Part shown: positions 33,654 through 42,987 of the stretch, piece by piece | Position numbering within the stretch: the stretch's first letter is position 1 | Layout of the letters: the number at the start of each line of letters is the position of its first letter | DNA from: Lutibacter citreus | GTDB lineage: Bacteria; Bacteroidota; Bacteroidia; Flavobacteriales; Flavobacteriaceae | DNA: 64,000 nucleotides | NCBI RefSeq assembly: GCF_003260195.1 | Contig: NZ_QEIH01000004.1 | Span: 124,001 to 188,000, forward strand | Reading direction: 5' to 3' | Made by a program: the position numbers and the translations under genes | The notes under the pieces: model-generated | Databases searched by the model: none | Told to the model about the DNA's origin: nothing | The model's input: only the letters and a program-made list of their open reading frames with translations

Positions 33654-34646
33654 TTAAGCTTTTCCTAACTTTTTTAAAGCAACCCATTGTCTAAACATAT
33701 CACGAGCATCAGTTGCTGGATAACCAACCACAGTCTTTCCTGCTGGAACGTCGTTCATAACACCGGATCCTCCTCCTACAACAGCACCTGAATGAATAGT
33801 TAAATGATCTTTTATGGATGAACTCCCTCCAATCATAACGCCATCTCCTAAAGTTACAGAACCCGCTAAACCACTGCTTCCAGCCATAATACAAGAACGA
33901 CCTAATACACAATTATGAGCTATTTGAACTAAATTATCTATTTTACAACCATCTCCTATTATTGTTGAACTAAATTTAGCTCGGTCTACTGTAGAATTTG
34001 CACCAATTTCAACTCCATTCCCAATTACTACATTTCCTATATGCGGTATTTTCACCAATCCTCTTCCATCTTCACTTGGACGGTATCCAAAACCATCTGC
34101 ACCAATACTTACATTGGCATGAAAAATACAATAACTTCCTATTTCACTTCTTTCACGTATAACCGTTCCAGACCAAATTATTGTACCGTCCCCTATTTTA
34201 GTTTCATCAAAAATGGTAACATTTGGATATATAACAACATTATTTCCTAAAACAACATCTTTACCTATAAAGCAATTTGCCCCAATTTTACAGCCTTCAC
34301 CAATTTTTGCCGATTTATCTATTACAGCACTTGAATGTATTTCAACTTCAAACTGAGGAGGAGCTGGATTAAACGCTTCTAATAAAACCGCCATAGCTAA
34401 ATCTGCATTTTTTACTTTTATAAATGCTCTATCCTTTCCTGGTTCAATTTTTATAGTATCATTAACTATTGCAATTCTAGATTTTGAATCCTCCCATAAA
34501 CCAACAAATTTATTACTTCCAATGAAACTAATTTGCTCACTAGTTGCTTTTTTTAATTCTTCTGGACCGCTAATTATCGCATCCGAAGATCCAACTATTT
34601 CACCTTTTAATAAGGCATTAATTTCTTGTAGTGTAAATTTTATCAT
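33654..34646 (-). CDS. lpxD: UDP-3-O-acylglucosamine N-acyltransferase LpxD
   Basis: The 330-residue protein has the LpxD N-terminal domain (FTLQEINALLKGEIVGSSD ... EQISFIGSNKF) followed by left-handed beta-helix hexapeptide repeats with the catalytic His244 in VQIAHNCVLG and the AGSSGLAGSV loop. LpxD adds the N-linked acyl chain in the third step of lipid A synthesis, in the cytoplasm at the membrane. Length is near the family norm. It is monocistronic here and divergent from topB; the gap between them (34647-34884) is AT-rich and shows no other gene. Bacteroidota often carry a second LpxD-like copy; only one lies in this window. Confidence 0.92.
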   Translation of the reverse strand: MIKFTLQEINALLKGEIVGSSDAIISGPEELKKATSEQISFIGSNKFVGLWEDSKSRIAIVNDTIKIEPGKDRAFIKVKNADLAMAVLLEAFNPAPPQFEVEIHSSAVIDKSAKIGEGCKIGANCFIGKDVVLGNNVVIYPNVTIFDETKIGDGTIIWSGTVIRERSEIGSYCIFHANVSIGADGFGYRPSEDGRGLVKIPHIGNVVIGNGVEIGANSTVDRAKFSSTIIGDGCKIDNLVQIAHNCVLGRSCIMAGSSGLAGSVTLGDGVMIGGSSSIKDHLTIHSGAVVGGGSGVMNDVPAGKTVVGYPATDARDMFRQWVALKKLGKA

Positions 34647-34854
34647 TTATGTTTATTATTGGAATATTTATTTTATTATTAAATTGAGTATTTTTTAAAT
34701 ATAGAGGAATAAATTAAATAACAGATTATTTATTTTATAAATATTTAAAATATCTGCTTTCACTATTATAATTTGCTTATAAACCTTGTAAATATCTTCA
34801 ACAAATAATATTGAGTAAATAAAATTATTGCCTTAAATTTTCCATAAAAATTAG

Positions 34855-34861
34855 TACTTTG
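34855..34861 (+). promoter_or_regulatory. Candidate -7 box for topB (short variant)
   Basis: TACTTTG is a one-base-shorter variant of TAnnTTTG, 23 bases before the topB ATG. A TTG at 34828-34830 could be a -33 element at 24-base spacing. Confidence 0.3.
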
Positions 34862-34884
34862 CATTCTTTAAAAATAAATTATAA

Positions 34885-37173
34885 ATGAAGGTTTGTATTG
34901 CTGAAAAGCCAAGTGTTGCCCGAGAAATTGCTACCGTATTAAGAGCCAACACAAAACGCGATGGTTATTTTGAAGGCAATGGTTATGCTGTAACTTATAC
35001 TTTCGGACATTTATGTACACTCTTTGAACCAAATGATTATAAACCACATTGGAAAAGTTGGGATTTAAACAACCTTCCAATGCTCCCTGAAAAATTTGAG
35101 ACCAAAGTTGTTAACAATGCTGGAATTATAAAACAATTTAATATTGTAAAAAGTTTATTTGATAAAGCAGATGTAATTATAAATTGTGGTGATGCGGGGC
35201 AAGAAGGAGAATTAATACAACGTTGGGTAATTAATCAAGCTAATTATAAAGGGAAAATTGAACGCTTATGGATTTCTTCATTAACTACAGAAGCCATAAA
35301 AGAAGGTTTTCAAAACTTAAAGCCTTCAGAAAATTATGATAATTTATATTATGCTGGATTTTCAAGAGCTATTGGAGATTGGCTTTTAGGAATGAATGCA
35401 ACACGCTTATACACTGTTAAGCATGGCGGTTACAAACAAGTACTTTCAGTTGGTAGAGTTCAAACACCAACATTAGCAATGGTTGTTAATAGATTTAAGG
35501 AAATTGAAAATTTTAACCCTCAACCTTATTGGGAGCTACAAACTCTTTATAGAGATATACTTTTTAATTGTGAAGAAGGTCGTTTCTTAAAAAAAGAAGA
35601 AGGTGAATCATTTGCTAATAAAGTTAAAGAAAGTGATTTTGAAATTATTTCTATTACAAAAAAGAAAGGTAAAGAATATGCTCCAAAGCTATTTGATTTA
35701 ACTGGTTTACAAGTTTATTGCAATAATAAATTTGGATTTTCAGCTGATGAAACTTTAAAAATAGTTCAGAAATTATATGAGCAAAAAGTAGTTACGTATC
35801 CTAGAGTTGATACCACATTTTTACCAAATGATGTGTATCCTAAAGTGGAAGGAATTTTAAAAAACTTAACAAAATACAGTACTTTAACACAACCCTTATT
35901 AGGTAAAAAGATAAAAAAATCAAGTAAAGTTTTTAATGATAAAAAAGTAACCGATCACCACGCAATTATTCCTACAGGAGTTCAAATAAATCTGCAATAC
36001 AACCAACAACAAGTTTACGATATAATTACAAAACGGTTTATCGCTGTTTTTTATGACGATTGTTCTGTTGCAAATACTGCAGTTATAGGAAAGGCAGATG
36101 ATGTTACATTTAGAACTACCGGAAAAGAGATATTAGCTAAAGGCTGGAGAGCTGTATTTGAAACTCCTGGAGTAGAAAAAAAAGAAACCGGAATTTTACC
36201 AACTTTTAATAAAGGTGAAAAAGGTTCTCATATTCCATCATTTTTAGAAAAACAAACCAAACCTCCAAATATTTTTACTGAAGCTACACTTTTAAGAGCT
36301 ATGGAAACAGCTGGTAAACAAGTAGATGATGAGGATTTACGTGAAGTAATGAAAGAAAATGGAATTGGTAGACCTTCAACTAGAGCAAACATTATAGAAA
36401 CGCTGTTTAAGAGAAAATATATTTATAGAAATAAAAAACAAATTTTACCTACCGAAACGGGTATTCAACTTATAGATATCATTCAAAATGAATTATTAAA
36501 ATCTGCTGAACTTACTGGTAGATGGGAAAAAAGATTAAAAGAAATTGAGAAAGGAAAATTCAACGCTGGAACTTTCATTAAAAACATGAAAAAAATGGTT
36601 GACGATTTGGTATACGAGGTTCGTTCAGAAACTAAAAGAGCTAATATTTCTTCTCAAAAAACAAAAAGCACTTCTATAAAAAAAACTGTAAAAAAAGGAA
36701 TTTCAGCAGAGAAATGCCCTAAATGTAAAAAAGGAACTATTTTAAAAGGTAAAAATGCTTATGGATGTAGTAACTATAATAATGGATGCCATTTTCTATT
36801 ACCTTTTTCATTTTTAGATAAAAAAATATCAGAAAACCAATATATTAGGCTTCTTAAAAAAGGATGTACCGTTAACTTAAAAGGTTTTAAATCTGAAACA
36901 GGAAATCTAGAAGGATTGCTTCGTTTTGATGAAAATTTTAAACTAAAAATAGAACCAAAACAATCTAAAACAACTTCAGAAAAAATACCGGATAAAATTA
37001 TCTGCCCAAAATGTAAAAAAGGCACTGTGTTAAAAGGTAAATCAGCTTACGGATGCAGCAACTATAAAAATGGTTGCGATTTTGTATTTAGCTTTGATGA
37101 TATAAAAAGAAAAGCAGCAGATAAACCTCTAACAAAAGAACTTGTCTTCCAAATTTTAAATGGAAACCTATAA
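34885..37173 (+). CDS. topB: DNA topoisomerase III
   Basis: The 762-residue protein has a TOPRIM domain (MKVCIAEKPSVAREIA; INCGDAGQEGELI) and the type IA catalytic Tyr305 in VVTYPRVDTTFLP. GRPSTRANIIETLFKRKYI is another hallmark. The TOPRIM motif reads DAGQEGE where many family members have DxDxEGE, a variant I associate with Bacteroidota topoisomerases. Two C-terminal zinc ribbons, each CPKCKKGT...GCSNYxxGC, end the protein. TopB cuts and passes single strands to decatenate DNA. The next gene, a pseudouridine synthase, starts 14 bases before its stop codon. Confidence 0.93.
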   Translation: MKVCIAEKPSVAREIATVLRANTKRDGYFEGNGYAVTYTFGHLCTLFEPNDYKPHWKSWDLNNLPMLPEKFETKVVNNAGIIKQFNIVKSLFDKADVIINCGDAGQEGELIQRWVINQANYKGKIERLWISSLTTEAIKEGFQNLKPSENYDNLYYAGFSRAIGDWLLGMNATRLYTVKHGGYKQVLSVGRVQTPTLAMVVNRFKEIENFNPQPYWELQTLYRDILFNCEEGRFLKKEEGESFANKVKESDFEIISITKKKGKEYAPKLFDLTGLQVYCNNKFGFSADETLKIVQKLYEQKVVTYPRVDTTFLPNDVYPKVEGILKNLTKYSTLTQPLLGKKIKKSSKVFNDKKVTDHHAIIPTGVQINLQYNQQQVYDIITKRFIAVFYDDCSVANTAVIGKADDVTFRTTGKEILAKGWRAVFETPGVEKKETGILPTFNKGEKGSHIPSFLEKQTKPPNIFTEATLLRAMETAGKQVDDEDLREVMKENGIGRPSTRANIIETLFKRKYIYRNKKQILPTETGIQLIDIIQNELLKSAELTGRWEKRLKEIEKGKFNAGTFIKNMKKMVDDLVYEVRSETKRANISSQKTKSTSIKKTVKKGISAEKCPKCKKGTILKGKNAYGCSNYNNGCHFLLPFSFLDKKISENQYIRLLKKGCTVNLKGFKSETGNLEGLLRFDENFKLKIEPKQSKTTSEKIPDKIICPKCKKGTVLKGKSAYGCSNYKNGCDFVFSFDDIKRKAADKPLTKELVFQILNGNL

Positions 37174-37759
37174 TATTTTGCACAAACATTTTATAATATT
37201 TAAACCTTTTGGTTATTTAAGTCAGTTTGTTAATAATGAACAACGAAAAAATAGAAAAAAACTATTAGGTGAGTTATATAATTTTCCTGAAGGAATAATG
37301 GCTATTGGAAGACTTGATGAACCATCTGAAGGTATATTACTACTTACTACTGATGGAAAAATGAGTGAAACCATTAGAAGTTCTAAAATTGAAAAAGAAT
37401 ATTATGCCCAAGTTGATGGTATTATTTCTGAAGAAGAAGTTTTTAAGCTTCAAAACGGTGTGGAAATTGGACTTGAAGGAAAAAAATATATGACTAAACC
37501 ATGTAATGCCTTCAAACTAGATTCTATTCCCAATTTACCAGTAAGAGGGAAAAAAATTAGAGATGAACGTCACGGACCAACAAGTTGGGTTTCTATAACT
37601 TTAAAAGAAGGTAAATTTAGACAAGTTCGTAAAATGACTTCAGCTGTTGGTTTCCCTACACTCCGCTTAGTTAGAGTTAGAATTGGCGCACTAAAAATAA
37701 ACAATATGCAACCTGGAGAGGTAATTGAGACTGATGATTTATTAAATTCAGAAAATTAA
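37160..37759 (+). CDS. rluE: rRNA pseudouridine synthase, RsuA/RluE type without S4 domain
   Basis: The 199-residue protein has the RsuA-family catalytic motif GRLDEPSEGILLLTTDG and the downstream KTYRVQ-like stretches (EKEYYAQVDG; RQVRKMTSAVGFPTLRLVRVRIGAL). No N-terminal S4 domain is present, as in RluE (which modifies 23S rRNA U2457). It begins inside topB, so it is translationally coupled; an operon partner of a topoisomerase is unusual but I see no mechanistic link. RluE is the closest match; RsuA or RluF cannot be excluded by eye. Confidence 0.85.
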   Translation: METYNILHKHFIIFKPFGYLSQFVNNEQRKNRKKLLGELYNFPEGIMAIGRLDEPSEGILLLTTDGKMSETIRSSKIEKEYYAQVDGIISEEEVFKLQNGVEIGLEGKKYMTKPCNAFKLDSIPNLPVRGKKIRDERHGPTSWVSITLKEGKFRQVRKMTSAVGFPTLRLVRVRIGALKINNMQPGEVIETDDLLNSEN

Positions 37760-37887
37760 TAAATTTTAATTACTTCTAATTTATAGTTTTCAATTAATAA
37801 TCTTTAAAAACAGGCTTCTTAAGAAAAGTAGGTTTCGTAAAAATTACCTACATTGCTATTTTAAGATTAACTACTAATTAAATTATA

Positions 37888-38346
37888 ATGATTACACTTA
37901 GCATTAATGGGGAAAAACATATAATTGATGTTTCTCCCGAAATGCCACTTTTGTGGGCTATAAGAGATATTATTGGATTAACCGGAACAAAATATGGTTG
38001 TGGAAAAGGTTTATGCGGCTCGTGTAAAGTTTTACTAGATAATTCTCCTGTTCAATCTTGTATAATTCCTATTTCTGCAGCTCAAGGAAAAGAAATATTA
38101 ACTATTGAAGGCGAATCTAAAAACCTACAATTATTGCAAGAGTCTTGGGTAGAACTAAATGTTCCCCAATGTGGTTTTTGCCAGCCAGGGCAACTTATAG
38201 CGGCTACAGCTCTTTTAGATAAAAATGAAAATCCATCCGATACAGAAATTGACGACGCTATGATTGGTAATATTTGCCGTTGTGGAACTTATCAACGCAT
38301 AAAAAAAGCAATTAATAGAACTGTTCAACTAAAAAAACAATCCTAA
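37888..38346 (+). CDS. [2Fe-2S] small subunit of a molybdenum hydroxylase (IorA-like)
   Basis: The 152-residue protein has the plant-ferredoxin-type cluster site CGKGLCGSCKVLL and the second cluster site of the xanthine dehydrogenase family, CGFCQPGQ plus GNICRCGTYQRIKKAI. It passes electrons from the molybdenum subunit to an acceptor. It is two bases upstream of the large subunit gene, so they form one operon. Isoquinoline 1-oxidoreductase alpha is the closest match I recognise; an aldehyde oxidase small subunit is possible. About 130 bases before it hold only weak hairpins. Confidence 0.9.
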   Translation: MITLSINGEKHIIDVSPEMPLLWAIRDIIGLTGTKYGCGKGLCGSCKVLLDNSPVQSCIIPISAAQGKEILTIEGESKNLQLLQESWVELNVPQCGFCQPGQLIAATALLDKNENPSDTEIDDAMIGNICRCGTYQRIKKAINRTVQLKKQS

Positions 38347-38348
38347 TT

Positions 38349-40541
38349 ATGAATACTATAAAAAATATTAGTCGTAGAGGTTTTGTTAAAAGTATAGGTT
38401 TGGCTTCTGGAGGTTTAATATTAGCTTGTAATACTTCCATTTTTTCTGACAAAGAAATAAAACCAGAAAATTTAATAAATTTTAATCCAAATTTATTTGT
38501 TCAATTAAACTCAGATGGTAGTTTAACATTAGTAGCATCTCGGTCCGAAATGGGAAATGGAGTTAGAACATCTTTACCTTCAATAATTGCAGATGAAATG
38601 GATGCAGACTGGACAAGAGTTTCAGTAAAACAAGGTACAGGAGATTCAAAATATGGTGATCAAAATACAGATGGTTCTAGAAGTATTAGATACTTATTTG
38701 ATCCTATGCGAAAAATGGGAGCTATGGCAAAATCTATGTTAATTACTGCTGCGTCTCAAAAATGGCAAGTTCCAACAAATGAATGTAGCGCTGAAAATCA
38801 TTTTATTTTACATTCTAGTGGTAAAAAAATAGGTTTTGGAGATTTAGTTGAAATCGCAAAAACACTTAAAACACCAGATGAAAATAGTTTAACATTTAAA
38901 GATCCTAAAGATTATAAATATATAGGAAAACATCTTAGAAGTGTAGATGCTGAAGATTATGTTTTAGGAAAAGCAACTTTTGGAATTGATAAAAAAATTC
39001 CGAATATGAAATACGTAGCAATTGAAAGATGCCCAGTAACCTTTGGAACCGTTAAATCATTTGATAAAACCGAAGCTTTAAAAATCCCCGGTGTTGAGAA
39101 AATTATTGAAATTCCTAGAATTGAAAGACCATTTGGTGCATTGGGAGGTGTTGCTGTAATTGCTTCAAATACTTGGGCTGCGTTTAAAGGGAAAGAAGCT
39201 TTAAAAATTGAATGGAATTTAAAAGATAATCAAAATTATAATTCAGATAAGTACATGAATGAGATTACTAAAAACGTTCATAAAAACGGTAAAGTAATCA
39301 AGGATAAAGGAAATATTAATAAGGCTTTTAAAGATGCTTCAAAAATTATAGAAAGTACATTTCAACTACCTCATTTAATACATGCCCCAATGGAAGTCCC
39401 TACCGCTACTGCGTGGGTACAAGGCGATAAATGCGAGGTATGGGCATCAACTCAAACTCCACAGAGCGCGAGAAAAGAAGTAGTTGAATATTTAAAAACT
39501 ACAGAAGATAAGGTTACTATAAATGTTACACTTCTTGGTGGAGGTTTTGGAAGAAAATCAAAACCTGATTATGTTATTGAAGCTGTTATTGCTTCAAAAT
39601 TAATTGGTGCTCCCGCTCAAGTAGTTTGGACTAGAGAAGATGAAATTAAACATGGTTATTATCATACGGTCAGTGCGCAGTACTTAAAAGCTTCATTAAA
39701 CAAAAAAGGAAAAGTAACAGGTTGGCTTCATCGGTTTGCTTTACCTTCAATTTCCTCTACTTTTGTATCAGGTGTTGAATACGCTTCTAGTGGTGAAAGT
39801 GGTGCCGCTACCAATTTACCTTTTAATATTGAAAATCACAAAGTAGAAATTGGTAAAGCTCCTGCACATGTTCGCATTGGTTGGCTTCGTTCAGTAATAA
39901 ATATTCCTCACGGATTTGCTATAAATGTTTTTGCTGATGAATTAGCATATGAAGCTAAAAAAGATCCATTAGAATTTAGATTAAACTTAATAGGAGAAGA
40001 TAGAATATTAATGCCTAAAGCTAAAATTAAATTTAATACTGCCAGACTAAAAAATGTATTAAAAATTGCAGCAAAAAATGCTGAATGGGATAAAGAACTA
40101 CCAAACGGACATGCATTTGGTTTGGCTGTTCATTATAGTTTCTTCTCTTATGTAGCATCCATTGTTGAAGTTTCTTTGATTAACGGTAAAGTTAAAGTTC
40201 ATAATATTTTCACTGTAATTGATTGTGGAATTGTTGTTAATAGAGATACTGTTATAGCACAAATGGAGGGGGCAGCAATGTTTGGATTATCTTTGACATA
40301 TTATGGTAAAATTACAGCTAAAGATGGTGCTATTGAGCAAGGTAATTTCCATGATTATAAAATACTTCGTATTAATGAAGCTCCAAAAATACATGTTGAA
40401 ATTGTAGAAAGTACTGAAAACCCAAGTGGTGTTGGCGAACCAGGCGTTCCTGTAATTGCTCCAGCAATTGTAAATGCAATATTTAAACTTAACGGTAAAA
40501 GATATTATAATTTGCCACTAACAGATCATGATTTGGTTTAA
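38349..40541 (+). CDS. Molybdopterin-binding large subunit of a molybdenum hydroxylase (IorB-like)
   Basis: The 730-residue protein starts with a twin-arginine signal (ISRRGFVKSIGLASG) and probably acts in the periplasm, possibly with the folded small subunit carried along. Family landmarks are LLGGGFGRKSKPDYV, the substrate channel around HVRIGWLRSVINIPHGFA, and the C-terminal GVGEPGVPVIAPAIVNAIF with the conserved active-site Glu. These enzymes hydroxylate aldehydes or N-heterocycles with water as oxygen source. No XdhC-type or MocA maturation gene lies in the window. It ends at a strong terminator (40586-40629). Confidence 0.88.
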   Translation: MNTIKNISRRGFVKSIGLASGGLILACNTSIFSDKEIKPENLINFNPNLFVQLNSDGSLTLVASRSEMGNGVRTSLPSIIADEMDADWTRVSVKQGTGDSKYGDQNTDGSRSIRYLFDPMRKMGAMAKSMLITAASQKWQVPTNECSAENHFILHSSGKKIGFGDLVEIAKTLKTPDENSLTFKDPKDYKYIGKHLRSVDAEDYVLGKATFGIDKKIPNMKYVAIERCPVTFGTVKSFDKTEALKIPGVEKIIEIPRIERPFGALGGVAVIASNTWAAFKGKEALKIEWNLKDNQNYNSDKYMNEITKNVHKNGKVIKDKGNINKAFKDASKIIESTFQLPHLIHAPMEVPTATAWVQGDKCEVWASTQTPQSARKEVVEYLKTTEDKVTINVTLLGGGFGRKSKPDYVIEAVIASKLIGAPAQVVWTREDEIKHGYYHTVSAQYLKASLNKKGKVTGWLHRFALPSISSTFVSGVEYASSGESGAATNLPFNIENHKVEIGKAPAHVRIGWLRSVINIPHGFAINVFADELAYEAKKDPLEFRLNLIGEDRILMPKAKIKFNTARLKNVLKIAAKNAEWDKELPNGHAFGLAVHYSFFSYVASIVEVSLINGKVKVHNIFTVIDCGIVVNRDTVIAQMEGAAMFGLSLTYYGKITAKDGAIEQGNFHDYKILRINEAPKIHVEIVESTENPSGVGEPGVPVIAPAIVNAIFKLNGKRYYNLPLTDHDLV

Positions 40542-40585
40542 AAACAACATATAATTTAATAAATATTAAAATTATCACCTACACA

Positions 40586-40629
40586 AAAAGCCTGTCAAAA
40601 TATCTATAATAAAATTTTGACAGGCTTTT
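40586..40629. terminator. Intrinsic terminator between convergent genes
   Basis: A 16-base perfect inverted repeat (40586-40601 against 40614-40629) with GCCTGTC/GACAGGC cores, a 12-base loop and T-rich right arm lies between the molybdenum hydroxylase operon and the SulP gene. It can act for either strand. Confidence 0.88.
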
Positions 40630-40688
40630 GTGTACAATATGAAAATCTTTTTTATATAGAATTTTCAAATTTTTAAGAATATTTAAAA

Positions 40689-42311
40689 TTAATCTTCAAA
40701 TAATCCTTTAGTAAATTTTTCTGGATTTGCGGCTAAATGATAACGAGGATCATCAATATCTTCAATAATAACCTCACTAAATTTAGGGCTCGACTTATAT
40801 AATAACATTTTACACTCTTCACTTAAATGCTTTAAATGAATTTTTTTTCCAGCAGTTTCATATTTTTCAACCAAATTAAAAATTGCTTCAACGGCTGAAT
40901 GATCAGAAACACGAGATTCAACAAAATCTATTTCTACAGATTCTGGATCATCTTTAACATCAAATTTATCTAAAAAGGCAGTTATTGATCCAAAAAACAA
41001 AGGTCCCCAAATTTCATAAATCTTAGTACCGTCATCTCTCATTCTTTTTCTGGCTCTAATTCTTCTTGCATTTTCCCAAGAAAATACTAAAGCACTAAAT
41101 ATTACACCCGCAATTACCGCAATGGCTAAATCAAATATTACTGTTAATGCAGATACTAGTATTAAAACAAATAAATCCGCTTTTGGAATTTTGTTTAGTA
41201 TTCTAAAACTACTCCAAGCAAACGTACCTATTACTACCATAAACATTACACCTACAAGCGCAGCGATTGGAACTTGTTCAATATATTCAGCTCCAAACAG
41301 AATAAATATCAATAATAAAACAGCGGCTACAACACCTGATAATCTTCCTCTTCCTCCACCTTTAATATTGATAATAGATTGACCAATCATTGCACAACCA
41401 CCCATACCGCCAAATAAACCAGTAATAATATTTGCACCTCCTTGAGCCATACATTCTCTATTTCCATTACCTCGAGTTTCAGTTAAATCATCAATTAAAT
41501 TTAATGTCATTAAAGATTCAATCAATCCAATGGCTGCTAATATTAATGAATAAGGCAAAATAAATTTAATAGATTCCCAAGTCATAGGAACTTTTGCAAA
41601 AGTTTCTAACGTTAATTTTGGTAATCCACCTTTAAGACCTTCTCCTCCACCATCTCTAATAAATGATCCTACTGTTGCAACATCAAAATTCATAAAAATA
41701 GCCATTAAACTAACAACTAATATTGCTATTAAAGCTTCTGGTAGTTTTTTTGCTTGCTTTATTTGTGGTAATCCCCACATTATAAGCATCGTTAAAGCTA
41801 CTAAACCAATCATTAAATACAATTGTTCACCTTGTAACCAACTCTTTTCACCGTTTACACTTTTTTTAAACATTCCTAATTGAGATAGGAAAATTACAAT
41901 TGCCAAACCATTTACAAATCCCATCATTACAGGATGAGGAATTAAACGTACAAACTTACCTAGCTTTAAAATACCAGCCAACATTTGAAAAATCCCCATT
42001 AAAATAACAGTAGCAAATAAATAATACAATCCTAAATTTTCTTCTGGAGCCCCCATAGCGTTCCCTTCAGAAACTAAACTAACCATAACAACGGCCAAAG
42101 CCCCTGTAGCTCCAGATATCATACCAGGTCTACCTCCAAAAATTGAAGTTATTAACCCAACCATGAAGGCAGCATATAAACCAACTAAAGGATCTACACC
42201 CGCCACAAAAGCAAAAGCAACTGCTTCTGGTACCAAAGCCAAAGCAACGGTAATTCCAGAAAATACATCATCTCTTACATTAGACACTCTCTTTCTAATA
42301 AATTCAGTCAT
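40689..42311 (-). CDS. SulP family anion transporter with STAS domain
   Basis: The 540-residue protein has about 12-14 membrane helices beginning VFSGITVALALVPEAVAFAFVAGV, the SulP substrate region GLFGGMGGCAMIGQSIIN, and a C-terminal STAS domain (about residues 440-525, SVEIDFVESRVSDHSAVEAIF). SulP proteins carry sulfate, bicarbonate or other anions across the inner membrane. Length and order are normal. It is monocistronic; a -7 box (42335-42342) lies 23 bases upstream. A possible sulfate link to the sulfatase at 5955 is only speculation. Confidence 0.92.
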   Translation of the reverse strand: MTEFIRKRVSNVRDDVFSGITVALALVPEAVAFAFVAGVDPLVGLYAAFMVGLITSIFGGRPGMISGATGALAVVMVSLVSEGNAMGAPEENLGLYYLFATVILMGIFQMLAGILKLGKFVRLIPHPVMMGFVNGLAIVIFLSQLGMFKKSVNGEKSWLQGEQLYLMIGLVALTMLIMWGLPQIKQAKKLPEALIAILVVSLMAIFMNFDVATVGSFIRDGGGEGLKGGLPKLTLETFAKVPMTWESIKFILPYSLILAAIGLIESLMTLNLIDDLTETRGNGNRECMAQGGANIITGLFGGMGGCAMIGQSIINIKGGGRGRLSGVVAAVLLLIFILFGAEYIEQVPIAALVGVMFMVVIGTFAWSSFRILNKIPKADLFVLILVSALTVIFDLAIAVIAGVIFSALVFSWENARRIRARKRMRDDGTKIYEIWGPLFFGSITAFLDKFDVKDDPESVEIDFVESRVSDHSAVEAIFNLVEKYETAGKKIHLKHLSEECKMLLYKSSPKFSEVIIEDIDDPRYHLAANPEKFTKGLFED

Positions 42312-42334
42312 AAGTAGTTATTTTACAAAAGCTG

Positions 42335-42342
42335 CAAATATA
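42335..42342 (-). promoter_or_regulatory. Candidate -7 box for the SulP gene
   Basis: The minus strand reads TATATTTG, matching TAnnTTTG, 24 bases before the ATG at 42311. Confidence 0.4.
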
Positions 42343-42398
42343 AGTCTTTTTTGTAGTAGATTGTAATTAAACTTTGTGAGTTACGAAATCGTTACAAA

Positions 42399-42986
42399 TT
42401 AGAAAAGTAACTTTATATTTTCGTAGGTATTTACTAAAGCTTCTTTTGTTTTAGCTTCATCAAAAAAAGTAACATCTTCAATTCCCTCTTCTAATTGAGG
42501 AACTAATTTTCCACTGTAGTTAGTAGTCATTAAATACCAATGCGTTATTTTCAAAATAGTTTTATGTTTTCTTTTAAAAATGTGATAGGTGGTTTCTAAC
42601 TCTTTTTTAATTTCTAAGTTTGAAACTCCACATTCTTCTTCAACTTCTCTTTTGGCACATTGAGAAATTGATTCTCCTTTTTCTAATTTACCTTTTGGAA
42701 GATCCCATTTTTTAAATCTATAAATAAATAAAATTTCATTTTTATCATTTAAAACTTTTCCTCCTGCAGCTTTTTGAATTTTAAAATATTTTATAAAAGT
42801 ACTCCAACACATTTGCAAGTCATCACATATTAAACAAATACCACTATTTTTTAACTGAAATAACTCTTCAATTAAATCAATAATTTGTACTTCTTTAAAA
42901 TTGTTAATTTTCAAATTTGTTGAAATCTTATTATTTTCTGTCAAAATAATAGGATTATCATTCACAAAAACTTTATACATTTGCAT
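42399..42986 (-). CDS. NUDIX hydrolase
   Basis: The ATG at 42986 gives 195 residues; an ATG two codons later is also possible, while a TTG further upstream is unlikely. The Nudix box GKLEKGESISQCAKREVEEE is complete (G-x5-E-x7-REVEEECGV), so the enzyme should cleave a nucleoside-diphosphate-linked substrate. The N-terminal ~60 residues form an extra domain seen in some NUDIX families. It is divergent from pyrE, and its ATG at 42986 lies one base away from the pyrE ATG at 42988, so the promoters must overlap the opposite coding region. Confidence 0.88.
   Translation of the reverse strand: MQMYKVFVNDNPIILTENNKISTNLKINNFKEVQIIDLIEELFQLKNSGICLICDDLQMCWSTFIKYFKIQKAAGGKVLNDKNEILFIYRFKKWDLPKGKLEKGESISQCAKREVEEECGVSNLEIKKELETTYHIFKRKHKTILKITHWYLMTTNYSGKLVPQLEEGIEDVTFFDEAKTKEALVNTYENIKLLF
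42976..42983 (+). promoter_or_regulatory. Candidate -7 box for pyrE
   Basis: TACATTTG matches TAnnTTTG and lies within the first codons of the divergent NUDIX gene. Expected transcription start is about 42988-42990, at or just before the pyrE start codon, so the mRNA would be nearly leaderless. Confidence 0.45.
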
Positions 42987-42987
42987 T

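Noticed and set aside
34041..34250. Plus-strand frame inside lpxD
   Set aside because: It is a shadow of the hexapeptide repeats; no start context and poor composition.
37816..37851. Hairpins upstream of the molybdenum hydroxylase genes as a cofactor riboswitch
   Set aside because: Stems are only five to six bases and do not show the conserved architecture of a molybdenum-cofactor RNA; I see no support for a riboswitch.
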